DNA of 64,000 nucleotides. It comes from Tropicimonas sp033101155 (GTDB lineage Bacteria; Pseudomonadota; Alphaproteobacteria; Rhodobacterales; Rhodobacteraceae). Made by a program: the position numbers and the translations under genes. Where the stretch lies: contig NZ_JAWMPX010000021.1 of NCBI RefSeq assembly GCF_033101155.1, forward strand, positions 30,982-94,981, given 5' to 3'. This document shows positions 53,316-62,184 of this stretch, piece by piece; the first letter of the stretch is position 1, and the number at the start of each line of letters is the position of its first letter. The notes under the pieces were generated by a model, which did no database searches, was not told where the DNA came from, and saw nothing but the letters and a program-made list of their open reading frames with translations.

Positions 53316-54518
53316 TCAGACGCGCTCAAGGATCAGGGCCGCGCCCTGTCCAACTCCGACGCACATCGTGCAGAGCGCGTAGCGTCCGCCGGTGCGTTTC
53401 AACTGATAGGCCGCCGTCAGCACCAGCCTCGCGCCGGACATCCCCAGCGGATGACCCATCGCAATCGCGCCGCCATTGGCGTTCACATGCGGGGCATCAT
53501 CAGGCAGGCCAAGCTCACGCAGGCTCGCGAGCCCCTGCGCGGCGAAGGCTTCGTTCAGCTCGATCACGTCCATCTGCTCGATTGTAAGCCCGGCCCGTGC
53601 CAGAACTTTGCGGGTCGCAGGCACCGGTCCGATACCCATCACGCGCGGCGCGACACCGGCCGCGGACATCGCCACAACCCGCGCCATTGGCTCCAGTCCG
53701 TTCTTCTCCGCCGCTTCCTCCGAAGCCAGCAGCAGCGCCGCTGCGCCGTCATTGACACCAGAGGCATTTCCGGCTGTGACGGTCAGCTCCGGCCCGTTTA
53801 CGCCCTTGAGTTTGCCGAGCATTTCGGCCGTGGTGCCCGGGCGGGGATGCTCATCCGTATCGACGATGACCGGCGCGCCCTTGCGCTGCGGCACCTCCAC
53901 GGGGACGATCTCCTCCGCAAATGCTCCCGCTGCCTGCGCCGCTGCCCAGCGGGCCTGCGAGCGGGCCGCGAAAGCGTCTTGATCAGCGCGGTTCACGCCC
54001 CAATCGGCGGCGACATTGTCGGCGGTTTCCGGCATCGAGTCGGTGCCAAACATCGCCTTCATCTTCGGATTGACGAAGCGCCAGCCGATGGTCGTGTCAT
54101 GGACCGTATTTGCCCGGGTAAAGGCGGTGGTCGCCTTCGGCATGACGAAGGGCGCCCGGCTCATGCTCTCGACGCCGCCCGCGATGGCGAGGTCGTAATC
54201 GCCGGCGCGAATGCCTCGCGCCGCCATGCCGACGGCATCCATGCCGGAGGCGCAGAGCCGGTTCACCGTTGTCCCGGGCACGTCCTGCGGAAGCCCCGCC
54301 AGCAGGGCTGCCATCCGGGCCACGTTGCGATTGCTCTCGCCGGCCTGGTTGGCATCGCCCAGGATCACCTCGTCTACGCTGGCCCAGTCCACCTGGCTGT
54401 TGCGCGCAACAAGTGCAGCAATTGGGAGCGCGGCAAGGTCATCGGTCCTGATCGATGACAAGGCGCCACCATAACGCCCGATTGGCGTTCTTATGGCGTC
54501 GCAGATAAATGCGTCCAT
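53316..54518 (-). CDS. pcaF: 3-oxoadipyl-CoA thiolase
   Basis: This 400-residue thiolase cleaves 3-oxoadipyl-CoA in phenylacetate/beta-ketoadipate breakdown. Catalytic residues are Cys in VNRLCASGMDAVG, His in GGAIAMGHPLGMSGA and Cys in CTMCVGVGQGAALI. Family segments DAIRTPIGRYGGALSSIRTDDL and VIELNEAFAAQ point to the PaaJ/PcaF subgroup. The start at 54518 has GGGAGAG. It is the first gene of the paa operon, 28 bases downstream of a candidate operator. Confidence 0.93.
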   Translation of the reverse strand: MDAFICDAIRTPIGRYGGALSSIRTDDLAALPIAALVARNSQVDWASVDEVILGDANQAGESNRNVARMAALLAGLPQDVPGTTVNRLCASGMDAVGMAARGIRAGDYDLAIAGGVESMSRAPFVMPKATTAFTRANTVHDTTIGWRFVNPKMKAMFGTDSMPETADNVAADWGVNRADQDAFAARSQARWAAAQAAGAFAEEIVPVEVPQRKGAPVIVDTDEHPRPGTTAEMLGKLKGVNGPELTVTAGNASGVNDGAAALLLASEEAAEKNGLEPMARVVAMSAAGVAPRVMGIGPVPATRKVLARAGLTIEQMDVIELNEAFAAQGLASLRELGLPDDAPHVNANGGAIAMGHPLGMSGARLVLTAAYQLKRTGGRYALCTMCVGVGQGAALILERV

Positions 54519-54546
54519 GGCTTTGCTCTCCCCCCTGGTCATTAGC

Positions 54547-54560
54547 CGACCGCTCGGTCG
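54547..54560 (-). promoter_or_regulatory. Candidate TetR-type (PaaR-like) operator of the paa operon
   Basis: CGACCG-CT-CGGTCG is a perfect 6-bp inverted repeat just upstream of the thiolase gene. It lies directly after a possible promoter on the minus strand (TTGCTT, complement of 54584-54589; CATGTT, complement of 54561-54566; 17-base spacer). TetR-family PaaR proteins bind short palindromes of this style. The regulator gene is not in the window. Confidence 0.45.
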
Positions 54561-54775
54561 AACATGAGGTGAAGGGCGATTCGAAGCAAGAAGAAATGTT
54601 ACGAAAAACCCAAAATAGAGAGTTGCGCGTAACGTAATTCCGGAAAGAATGTGCCGAACATGATGATTGCGACCGTCAGACTCCTGATGCTCTGAAACGT
54701 AAAAAGTCAGAGTTATAAAATAATTACAGAGGTTTAGGATGATATTGTGTCAACGTCCCGCTGGCTGGCCTGCCG

Positions 54776-56254
54776 TCAGGTAGTTGATCGGCGCAGCCGC
54801 AGGACCATGAAAACAATCGCAAAGAAGGCGCCTGCGGTCAGGGCGAGCGACACGGGACGCTGGACGAAGATCGCAAGATCGCCATGCGACATGATCAGGG
54901 AGCGCCGGAGATTCTGCTCCGACAACGTCCCCAGCACGACCCCGAGCAGGAGCGGCGACAGGGGGATGCGCACTTTCTCGAACAGGAAGCCGACGCAGCC
55001 GAAGATCAGGGCCACATACATGTCGAACAGGCTGTAGCGCACGGAGTAGGAGCCGATCATGCACAGGAACAGGATCGCCGGGATCATGATCCGCTGGTCG
55101 ATCCGGATCAGCCGCGCGAAGAGCCCGGTCAGGCTGAGGCCGACGATCAGCAATGCGAGCTGCGCGAAGATAACGCCAGCGAACAGCGCGTAGATCAGGT
55201 CCAGGTTGGAGGAGAAGAAGACCGGGCCCGGCTCGAAGCCGTGAATGGTCAGTGCGCCTAGAAGCACGGCCGTTACGGCATCTCCGGGAACCCCGAGCGA
55301 GAGCATGGGGATCAGCGCGCCAGTGGTTGCGGCATTGTTGGCGGCTTCCGGCGCGACGATTCCTTTCGGGTTGCCCTTGCCGAGATCGGAGCCCACGCCC
55401 TCGCTGCGTTTCAGCTCGGAATAGGCGGCAAAAGCCGCGATATCGCAGCCCGCCCCGGGCACGGAGCCGACGAACACCCCAATCAGCGCGGATTTCACCG
55501 CCGTCCATTTGGTCAGTGCCAGATCGGAGAGCCGGGGAAGGAATTTCTCCTTCTCGGGGCTTTTGGGAAATACGAGCAGCTTCTCGGCCCGCGCCAGGAC
55601 CTGCGCGACGCCGAAAAGCCCGACCAGGATCGGGATCAGTTCCACCCCACCCAGCAACTCGCGGATGCCGAAAGTGTAGCGCGAAGAACCGGCAATGGGA
55701 TCGAAGCCAATGGTCGAGATCCACATACCGATCGCCGCCGCCATGACTCCGCGCACGAGGCTGTCGCCGGAGACGGCCACGATCATGGCGAGGCCGAAAA
55801 GCGTCAGCGCAAAGAACTCGGGCGGGCCAAAAGCGAGGCCGAGTGCAGCCAGTTTGGGGGCCAGCAACGTCATGACGATGGCACCGACGCTGCCGCCGAC
55901 AAAGGAGGCGACGGTGGCGAGGCCAATCGCCCGCCCGGCCTCGCCGCGTTCGGACATCGGGAACCCGTCGATCATCGTGGCGGCGGCGGCGGGCGTTCCC
56001 GGCGTGCGCAGCAGGATCGCGGAGAGCGAGCCGCCATAGATACCGCCGGTGAACACACCGACCAGCATCAGCAGCCCGTGCAGCGGTTCATGTCCGAAGG
56101 TGAAAGGCAGAAGCAGCGCGCAACCTGTCGTGGCTGTCAGCCCCGGCATCGCGCCGACAAAGACGCCTGCGATGACCCCGAGAAAGACAAAGATCAACGT
56201 GACCGGGTCTCCCAGGACCGTCGTCATGCCTTGAAAGATGCTCAGTGCTTCCAT
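54776..56254 (-). CDS. tctA: Tripartite tricarboxylate transporter, large permease TctA
   Basis: This 492-residue membrane protein has about twelve helices. The family motifs are GVFVGAMPGLTATTGCALLLPFTF, GGIYGGSLSAILLRTPGTPAAAATMIDGFPM, SVPGAGCDIAAFAAYSELKRS and GVPGDAVTAVLLGAL. With TctB and the binding protein TctC it forms a secondary importer for carboxylates. It lies 12 bases after tctB. Confidence 0.95.
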   Translation of the reverse strand: MEALSIFQGMTTVLGDPVTLIFVFLGVIAGVFVGAMPGLTATTGCALLLPFTFGHEPLHGLLMLVGVFTGGIYGGSLSAILLRTPGTPAAAATMIDGFPMSERGEAGRAIGLATVASFVGGSVGAIVMTLLAPKLAALGLAFGPPEFFALTLFGLAMIVAVSGDSLVRGVMAAAIGMWISTIGFDPIAGSSRYTFGIRELLGGVELIPILVGLFGVAQVLARAEKLLVFPKSPEKEKFLPRLSDLALTKWTAVKSALIGVFVGSVPGAGCDIAAFAAYSELKRSEGVGSDLGKGNPKGIVAPEAANNAATTGALIPMLSLGVPGDAVTAVLLGALTIHGFEPGPVFFSSNLDLIYALFAGVIFAQLALLIVGLSLTGLFARLIRIDQRIMIPAILFLCMIGSYSVRYSLFDMYVALIFGCVGFLFEKVRIPLSPLLLGVVLGTLSEQNLRRSLIMSHGDLAIFVQRPVSLALTAGAFFAIVFMVLRLRRSTT

Positions 56255-56266
56255 TCCGAAGCCTCC

Positions 56267-56740
56267 TTAGAATAATGCTTCGAATAATCCGGCTGGTGGC
56301 GGCGCGAAGGCGAGCCGGGACAGCATGATCCAGGCCGTGGCACTCAAGCCGAGCGCAATTGAGAGAAGCAGGAATGGGTTTCGCAGGCCGAAGACCCACA
56401 TCGCGCCGCCAATCCAGAGCGGGGCGACCAGCGGGTATCCGATGCTCGGCATCAGTCCCAGAAAGGCGAGCGTGAGCGCCAGGATACGCAGGGATTTCGG
56501 AGAGATCGTCGGTCTCTCTGTTGCTGGCGATGGCAGGAACAAGGCCAAGAGGCCAGTCGCGCAAACGGCACCTGCGGTCATGCGGGGAAAGACATCTCCG
56601 CCACTGCGCGTTCCGTCGCCATAATCGCCGGCAATGTGAAAGGCGCTGGCTGCCAGAAGCACCAGCACGGCCAGAACCGCCTTTTCAAGAAGGGCTCCCG
56701 AAGCGGGAGCCCCCCTTTTTGTTTGTGTGGCGCCGATCAC
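56267..56740 (-). CDS. tctB: Tripartite tricarboxylate transporter, small permease TctB
   Basis: This 157-residue protein has four hydrophobic helices, as expected of TctB: AVLAVLVLLAASAFHIAG, MTAGAVCATGLLALFLPS, ILALTLAFLGLMPSIGYPLVAPLWIGGAMWVF and FLLLSIALGLSATAWIML. The start is a GTG overlapping the tctC stop (GTGA). No other in-frame start precedes the first helix. The first 20 codons contain a strong hairpin (56692-56712), which probably lowers permease expression relative to TctC. Confidence 0.85.
   Translation of the reverse strand: MIGATQTKRGAPASGALLEKAVLAVLVLLAASAFHIAGDYGDGTRSGGDVFPRMTAGAVCATGLLALFLPSPATERPTISPKSLRILALTLAFLGLMPSIGYPLVAPLWIGGAMWVFGLRNPFLLLSIALGLSATAWIMLSRLAFAPPPAGLFEALF
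56692..56712. promoter_or_regulatory. Hairpin at the tctC-tctB junction
   Basis: GGGCTCCCG and CGGGAGCCC form a 9-bp perfect stem with a 3-base loop inside the 5' part of tctB. On the plus strand CCCTTTTTG follows, and on the minus (coding) strand TTCTTG follows. It may protect the tctC message 3' end or attenuate tctB. Confidence 0.65.
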
Positions 56741-57696
56741 TCGCCGATTCCCAGATTGGAAATCGCGACGGACAGGCTCGCTTCCAGATCGGCAAGGAAT
56801 GTGCCGAACTCGGCGGGGTCCTTGTAGACCAGCGGCAGGCCGCGTTCCTGGGCAAGGGCCTGGAAGCTTTCGGACTCGTAGCAGGTCTTGATCCGGGCGA
56901 TGATCTCGTCCTTGATCTCCGGCTTCAGACCCTTGGGCGCCGCGAGACCACGCCAGTCATTGATCGGCGCTTCCAGCGGGTAGCCGGCTTGGGCAATCGT
57001 CGGGATATCAGGGAAAGCCTCGGCCCGCTCCAGCGCGTTCACCGCCAGCACACGCACCTGGCCTGCTTCGAGCAGCTGCTTCATCTCGTCGATGCCGGTC
57101 GTGGCAACGGCGACATGGTTGCCGATCAGCGCGGTGCGCACATTGGCCGAGCCGTCAAAGGGGACGTAGTTGAAGCCCGCGCCATGCTCGGAGGCCAGCG
57201 CTTCCGCCGACAGGTGCCAGGCGCCACCGGTGCCCGCATGTCCGACCGTCACAACGCCCGGGTTCTCGGCGGCATAGGTCATCAGGTCACCCAGCGTCTG
57301 CCAATCGGAATTGGCGGCAACGGTGATCGCGCCGGGGCTCTGGTTGATCATCTGGATCAGGTCGAAATCCTCGTAGCTCAGATCCGCCTGGCTCAGCAGC
57401 CCATAGGTCGACAGATTGAAAGTGATCAGCCCGATCGTGTAGCCGTCATTGCGCGCCGCCGCCGTGGCGCCCATGCCGACCGCACCGACTGCTCCGGTCT
57501 TGTTGACGACATTGATATTGGTGCCGAAACATTCCTCCGCTTCCGCGATGAGGCTTCTTGCGATCGTGTCCGTGCCGCCGCCGGCAGACCATGGAACAAT
57601 CATCGTCACGTCCTTCGCGGGATAGTCCGCAGCCGTCGCCAGACCGGCAACGAGAGACAGCGATACACCCGCGATCAGAGTGTTGTAGGCAACCAT
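56737..57696 (-). CDS. tctC: Tripartite tricarboxylate transporter substrate-binding protein TctC (Bug family)
   Basis: This 319-residue exported binding protein has a signal peptide (LIAGVSLSLVAGLATAA). Bug-family segments are VTMIVPWSAGGGTDTIARSL, VNKTGAVGAVGMGATAAARNDGYT and HAGTGGAWHLSAEAL. The C-terminal part is IPTIAQAGYPLEAPINDWRGLAAPKGL. Ligands are usually di- or tricarboxylates or aromatic acids. GGGAGGAAAAAC precedes the ATG. It is first in the tctCBA order, divergent from a small alpha/beta-barrel gene. Confidence 0.94.
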   Translation of the reverse strand: MVAYNTLIAGVSLSLVAGLATAADYPAKDVTMIVPWSAGGGTDTIARSLIAEAEECFGTNINVVNKTGAVGAVGMGATAAARNDGYTIGLITFNLSTYGLLSQADLSYEDFDLIQMINQSPGAITVAANSDWQTLGDLMTYAAENPGVVTVGHAGTGGAWHLSAEALASEHGAGFNYVPFDGSANVRTALIGNHVAVATTGIDEMKQLLEAGQVRVLAVNALERAEAFPDIPTIAQAGYPLEAPINDWRGLAAPKGLKPEIKDEIIARIKTCYESESFQALAQERGLPLVYKDPAEFGTFLADLEASLSVAISNLGIGE

Positions 57697-57778
57697 AGTT
57701 TTTCCTCCCTAAGTGGTTGACAAAATTATATTAACTTGTGTTCATGAAAGCTCCGAAACATGATAGAAAGGGCGCGTC

Positions 57779-58096
57779 ATGCTGGCTCGACTTGCCATTT
57801 TTCGCGGCACATTGCCGGACGAGAATCGGGCGGAGTTCGTCGCCCATCTGAACGCGCGGATGCTTCCCCTCATCAGGGATTTCCCCGCCATCCTCTCGGC
57901 CGACGCCTTGCTTCCCGTGAGCGGCGATCCGTCCCTGTCCGATGTGCAGCTCATCCTCGATATGCGGTACGAAGATGAGGCCGGGATGCTGGCCGCGCTG
58001 GCCTCTCCACAGCGCGCCCGGAACGGCGAAGAGACGCAGACGCTGCTGGCGCTCATGTCGGAGCCCTCGGTCGAGCACATTGTCCTGAGCCTCTGA
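57779..58096 (+). CDS. Small dimeric alpha/beta-barrel (EthD-like) protein
   Basis: A 105-residue protein has the beta-alpha-beta-beta-alpha-beta pattern of dimeric ferredoxin-like barrels: MLARLAIFRG strand, a helix with EFVAHLNARMLPLIRDFP, DVQLILDMRY strand, GMLAALASPQRARNGEE helix and EHIVLSL strand. Resemblance to EthD is by fold pattern only. It is divergent from tctC with an 82-base promoter gap and may belong to the same catabolic function. Confidence 0.6.
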   Translation: MLARLAIFRGTLPDENRAEFVAHLNARMLPLIRDFPAILSADALLPVSGDPSLSDVQLILDMRYEDEAGMLAALASPQRARNGEETQTLLALMSEPSVEHIVLSL

Positions 58097-58109
58097 GAAA
58101 CGGACGGCA

Positions 58110-58445
58110 TCACGCCTCGCAGCCGTCCAGCAGGCGCTGCCGAACCAGCGTCTGCGTGGCTGCCGTGAACATGTCCGACCATGACTCGAAGCCCGAATGC
58201 GCGCGGACGAGCCCCTCCCAGAACTCGTCCGGAATGCGGGCAAGCGCGTCCTCGCTCACCTCTTGCTCCCCGGCCAATGCGAACAGCGCGCCTATGGAGT
58301 CGAGATCGGTGTGTTCGGCCATGAAGTCATCGGTGAGAAGATCGATGAGAGAGACGGTTTCTTCGGCCCGGAACTTTTGGGCATTGGCCATGATCCTGTC
58401 GATATTTCCATAGACAAGAGCACGCCCGTCCGACGGAGCGGTCAT
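58110..58445 (-). CDS. Hypothetical protein (111 aa)
   Basis: An acidic, mostly helical 111-residue protein (NIDRIMANAQKFRAEETVSLIDLLTDDFMAEH..., FWEGLVRAHSGFESWSDMFTAATQTLVRQRLL) has no motif I recognise. GAGGTG precedes the ATG at 58445. It follows the SDR gene on the same strand by 86 bases and may be the last gene of the TRAP cluster. Confidence 0.65.
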   Translation of the reverse strand: MTAPSDGRALVYGNIDRIMANAQKFRAEETVSLIDLLTDDFMAEHTDLDSIGALFALAGEQEVSEDALARIPDEFWEGLVRAHSGFESWSDMFTAATQTLVRQRLLDGCEA

Positions 58446-58531
58446 TGCGACACCTCGGTTCTTGCAGGAATTTGTTTTCGAGGCCGCCAGCCGAAGCAAA
58501 GAGGAGGCTGGCGGCCGGGAGGAGCGCTGGA

Positions 58532-59260
58532 TCAGCGCATCAGGAGACCACCGTTGATGTCGATGCTCTCGCCATTGATGAAGTCGTTTTCGATGACGAA
58601 CTTGATGGCGGAGGCGATATGCTCCGGCTGGCCGTTGCGACCCAACGGGTTGCCTTCGGCCCAGGCGTCCATCTGTTCAGGTGTGGAGACCTTGTCATGG
58701 AACGGTGTGACAATGACGCCCGGGGAAACCGAGTTGACCCGGATGGCCGGTGCCAGCTCCTTGGCCCAGCCGCGCGTCAGCGAATCCACGGCATTCTTGG
58801 CGCTGCCATAGATCGTCGCGCCCGCCGCCCCGTGGCGCGAGGCGATGGAGGTGATGTTGACGATGCTCGCGCCCTCGGCCTTGCGCAGGAGCGGGATGGC
58901 CAGCGAGGTGATCTTCATCAGCGAGAAGACGTTGAGCGCATAGATCTCCTCCATGAGCTTCCATTCCAGCGCATCGGCGGCCTGGCGGCGCACAAGCCCG
59001 CCGGCATTGTTGACCAGCACGTCCAGACTGTCGGTCAGCGTGCCGATCTGACGGAACAGATCGATGCAGGCGATCTCGCTGGTGATGTCGCTCTGAAGCA
59101 GATGCGTGGTGGCGCCGAGCGCGTCGGTCTCGGCGGCCAGCGCCTTGGCGGCATCCACCGAGCGATTGTAGACGAGAAACAGCTCATTGCCCGACGCGAG
59201 GAGACGCGCGGTCTCCGCCCCGATACCCGTGCTCGCGCCTGTGATGAGAATCTTGGCCAT
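58532..59260 (-). CDS. Short-chain dehydrogenase/reductase
   Basis: This 242-residue classical SDR has the NAD(P) motif ITGASTGIGAETARLL, NNAGG, the catalytic Ser in VNITSIASRHG, and Tyr-Lys in IYGSAK. The C-terminus is NDFINGESIDINGG. AAAGGCACC precedes the ATG. It lies 26 bases after dctQ, so it probably acts on the TRAP substrate or a breakdown product. Given the KdgF-like neighbour, a uronate-derived keto-sugar reductase or dehydrogenase is a reasonable guess. Confidence 0.9.
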   Translation of the reverse strand: MAKILITGASTGIGAETARLLASGNELFLVYNRSVDAAKALAAETDALGATTHLLQSDITSEIACIDLFRQIGTLTDSLDVLVNNAGGLVRRQAADALEWKLMEEIYALNVFSLMKITSLAIPLLRKAEGASIVNITSIASRHGAAGATIYGSAKNAVDSLTRGWAKELAPAIRVNSVSPGVIVTPFHDKVSTPEQMDAWAEGNPLGRNGQPEHIASAIKFVIENDFINGESIDINGGLLMR

Positions 59261-59286
59261 GATTGGGTGCCTTTCGATCGAATGGA

Positions 59287-59799
59287 TCAGTGGGAAGGGG
59301 TGTCGTCCACGGCTCCGGGGGCCAGCAGCCCGCGGATATGGTCGACAAAGAAGAACAGGGAAACGGTGGTCATATAGGCGCCCGTGACGGGCATGATGAC
59401 GTAGAAGAGCTTGCGCGGTATCTGGAAGATCGGCGAGGAAGCCGAGGCGTTCATCACCAGCGAGTAGCTGTACCAGGTAAAGGCCAGCAGGAAGCAGATA
59501 TTCACCAGATCGATCAGGATCGAGACGACATAGCGGGCGCGCTGGCCCTCCAGCATCCCTTCGAGGATATCGATCGAGGGATGCGCCTTGTGACGCCACA
59601 GCACGGCGGCCGTGGCAAAGACCATCCAGGCAAAGGACAGTTCCACGATCTCGTCGAACCAGCCCATCGAGAAGACCGGAACGAACCGGGCGATCACGTT
59701 GCAGGACATCAGGAAGAAGAGCAGGCAGAGAAGGGCCACGGCGAGCGCCCCCATGATCCGGCAGATCCAGCGGTCCAGCATGTGAATTGCGTCCATCAT
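59287..59799 (-). CDS. dctQ: TRAP transporter small permease (DctQ family)
   Basis: A 170-residue protein has four membrane helices and the DctQ signature around CNVIARFVPVFSMGWFDEIVELSFAWMVFATAAVLWRHKAHPSIDIL. It is 4 bases after the large permease gene, so the transcript order is dctP-dctM-dctQ rather than the common dctP-dctQ-dctM. It supports assembly of the importer. Confidence 0.9.
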   Translation of the reverse strand: MMDAIHMLDRWICRIMGALAVALLCLLFFLMSCNVIARFVPVFSMGWFDEIVELSFAWMVFATAAVLWRHKAHPSIDILEGMLEGQRARYVVSILIDLVNICFLLAFTWYSYSLVMNASASSPIFQIPRKLFYVIMPVTGAYMTTVSLFFFVDHIRGLLAPGAVDDTPSH

Positions 59800-59803
59800 G
59801 GCA

Positions 59804-61078
59804 TCACTCGATCAGGTAGGTTGCGGAGAGGGAGATGGCGGGGATGAAGGCGACCATCAGCATCACCAGGAAGATCCCGAGGATGTAGGGCAGCACTTCG
59901 CGGCTCAGCGCCGTGACCTTGACGTTGCTGATCGATGCCACTGCGTAGAGGCACATGCCGACCGGCGGGCTGAGCAACCCGATCATCGAGGCCAGGATCA
60001 TCACGACGCCGAACTGGATCGGGTCCATGCCGATGAAGGCGACAACGGGGATGAAGATCGGCACGCAGATCAGGATCACGGCGATGCCTTCAAGGAACAT
60101 GCCCAGGATCAGCAGCACGCCGATCATGATCAGCATCAGCAGCGTCGGGGATTGCGTGACGGTGGTCAGCCCGGAGACGAGGGTTTGCGGCACCTGGTTG
60201 AGGGTCAGGACCCAGCCGAAGAAGCCGGCGGTCGCCATGATGAACATGACCCGGACCGTGTGCAGCAGCGTGTCTTCGAGGATGTGCAGCAGCTTGCGCC
60301 AGGTCAGCTCCTTGTAGACGAAAGTGCTGAGGAGAAGGGCATAGATACAGGCGATGACCGCCGCCTCGGTGGGGGTGAACCAGCCGCCGAGGATGCCGCC
60401 GATGATGATGAGCGGCGTCAGCAGCGCGAGGATCGCGTCCTTGAAGCTCGCCCACCATTCGCCGTATCCGGCCTTGGGGCGGCGGGGGTAGTTGCGCTTG
60501 CGCGAGATCAGGTTGACCGCCACGGCCATTGCGATGGCCATCAGCACGCCCGGCACCATGCCCGCGAGGAAGAGCTTGCCGACGGACACGCCGGTCAGCG
60601 AGCCATAGATCACGAAGGGAATGGAGGGCGGGACGACCGGGCCGATGGTCGAGGAGGCGGCGGTAACCGCGCCGGCGAATTCCGGGTCGTAGCCGTCATC
60701 GACCATGGCCTTGACCTCGATCTTGCCCAGGCCCGCGGCGTCGGCTACGGCGGCGCCGGACATGCCGGAGAAGATCATGGAGGCGAGGATGTTCACCTGG
60801 CCGAGCCCGCCCCAGTAATGGCTGACGCTGGCCTTGGCGAAGCGGAAGATCTTTTCGGTGATGCCGCCAGTATTCATCAGGTTTCCGGCGAGAATGAAGA
60901 AGGGGATCGCCAAAAGCGTGAAGCCGGTCGTGGAGGAGTACATCCGCTGGGCCATCAGGCCGAGGGCGGGAAGGTTGTCGGCCATTGCCACCAGGGAGAC
61001 GGCGCCGAGGGCGATCGCAATGGGCACGCCCATCATGATCAGGAAGATCAGACCAGCAAAGATCAGCGCGGCAGTCAT
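59804..61078 (-). CDS. dctM: TRAP transporter large permease (DctM family)
   Basis: This 424-residue membrane protein has twelve or so helices. Family motifs are LIFLIMMGVPIAIALG, LLAIPFFILAGNLMNTGGIT, GQVNILASMIFSGMSGAAVADAAGLG and TAASSTIGPVVPPSIPFVIYG. The C-terminal motif is LLSPPVGMCLYAVASI. It moves the ligand with sodium co-transport. An ATG at 61078 with GGGAGC is preferred to the GTG one codon upstream. Confidence 0.96.
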   Translation of the reverse strand: MTAALIFAGLIFLIMMGVPIAIALGAVSLVAMADNLPALGLMAQRMYSSTTGFTLLAIPFFILAGNLMNTGGITEKIFRFAKASVSHYWGGLGQVNILASMIFSGMSGAAVADAAGLGKIEVKAMVDDGYDPEFAGAVTAASSTIGPVVPPSIPFVIYGSLTGVSVGKLFLAGMVPGVLMAIAMAVAVNLISRKRNYPRRPKAGYGEWWASFKDAILALLTPLIIIGGILGGWFTPTEAAVIACIYALLLSTFVYKELTWRKLLHILEDTLLHTVRVMFIMATAGFFGWVLTLNQVPQTLVSGLTTVTQSPTLLMLIMIGVLLILGMFLEGIAVILICVPIFIPVVAFIGMDPIQFGVVMILASMIGLLSPPVGMCLYAVASISNVKVTALSREVLPYILGIFLVMLMVAFIPAISLSATYLIE

Positions 61079-61137
61079 CACATGCTCCCGAAGAGAAGAA
61101 TGCGCCCGGCGAGATGCACGCGCCGGGCACGGTTGGA

Positions 61138-62121
61138 TCAGAGCATTTCGAGGAACATTTTCATGTTCTCTTCGCCGGCATAGTCGCCAATGGCCTTATG
61201 CGCGGGGCCCATCAGCTTCTGGAATTCGGCGCGGTCGGGATAGGTCACTTTCATGCCCTTCTCCTCGAGCTTCTCGATCAGGCTGGCATCTTCTGCGGTC
61301 ATCTGCTCGCGCATCAGGTTGCCGGCCGCCGCACTCTCTTCCTTGAGGATCTGCTGCTGCTCGGGGGTGAGCTTGTCCCAGCTGACCTTGGAGACGACGC
61401 TGACCATGGAGTTGTAGACATGCTGGGTGATCGCCAGGTTGTCCTGCACTTCATAGATCTTGTGGTGGTAGATCACCGAGAGCGGGTTCTCCTGCCCGTC
61501 GACGACGCCCTGGCGCAGGGCCAGGTAGAGTTCGTTGAATGCCATCTGTGTGACATTGGCGCCAAGCGCCGACATCGCCGATTGCAGCTGGATTTCAGGC
61601 GGCGTGCGCAGCTTCAGCCCCTTGACGTCCTCGGGGGTGTTCACCGGGCCAACACCATTGGTGATGTTGCGGAAGCCCCAGTCCCAGTTGGACAGGTAGA
61701 CAAGGCCCTGCTCTTCGAGATCCGGGCCGGCCCATTCGAGGAAGGGTCCGTCCAGCACCTCATAGACATGCTCGCGATCGCGGAAGGCGAAAGGCGTCAT
61801 GACGGTCGCGAATTTCTGCGAGTAGCGCGACAGGTGCCCTTGGGTGGGCAGCGACATGTCGATGGCGCCGAGCACGTTCTGCTCCAGAACGTCATTCGGC
61901 GCGCCCAGCTGGTTGGCCGGGAAGATCTCGATCTTGACCTCACCGCCGGTCCGCTCGGCGACATTGTCCGCCATCTGCTGGGCGGCGACATGGGCCGGGT
62001 GGTTGGTCTCGGCATAGTGGCCGAGCTTGAGGGTGATCTCGGCGAGACCGGCGCTCGCGGCCAGCACGCTCAGAACCGCGCTGCAGGCCGTGATCTTCAG
62101 GGATTTAGTCAGAATGCTCAT
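61138..62121 (-). CDS. dctP: TRAP transporter substrate-binding protein (DctP family)
   Basis: This 327-residue exported binding protein has a signal peptide (LKITACSAVLSVLAASAGLA). The DctP fold shows LKLGHYAETNHPAHVAAQQMADNVAERTGG and the conserved Arg segment GLKLRTPPEIQ, which usually binds the ligand carboxylate. It also has FNELYLALRQGVVDGQENPLSVI. GGGAGGAAAC precedes the ATG at 62121. The carboxylate-binding Arg supports an organic-acid or uronate ligand. Confidence 0.94.
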   Translation of the reverse strand: MSILTKSLKITACSAVLSVLAASAGLAEITLKLGHYAETNHPAHVAAQQMADNVAERTGGEVKIEIFPANQLGAPNDVLEQNVLGAIDMSLPTQGHLSRYSQKFATVMTPFAFRDREHVYEVLDGPFLEWAGPDLEEQGLVYLSNWDWGFRNITNGVGPVNTPEDVKGLKLRTPPEIQLQSAMSALGANVTQMAFNELYLALRQGVVDGQENPLSVIYHHKIYEVQDNLAITQHVYNSMVSVVSKVSWDKLTPEQQQILKEESAAAGNLMREQMTAEDASLIEKLEEKGMKVTYPDRAEFQKLMGPAHKAIGDYAGEENMKMFLEML

Positions 62122-62184
62122 AGTTTCCTCCCATTGCATTCCAGTGTGACGATGCAAGTCTCCTCCCGCATCGTAAGGCATGAC

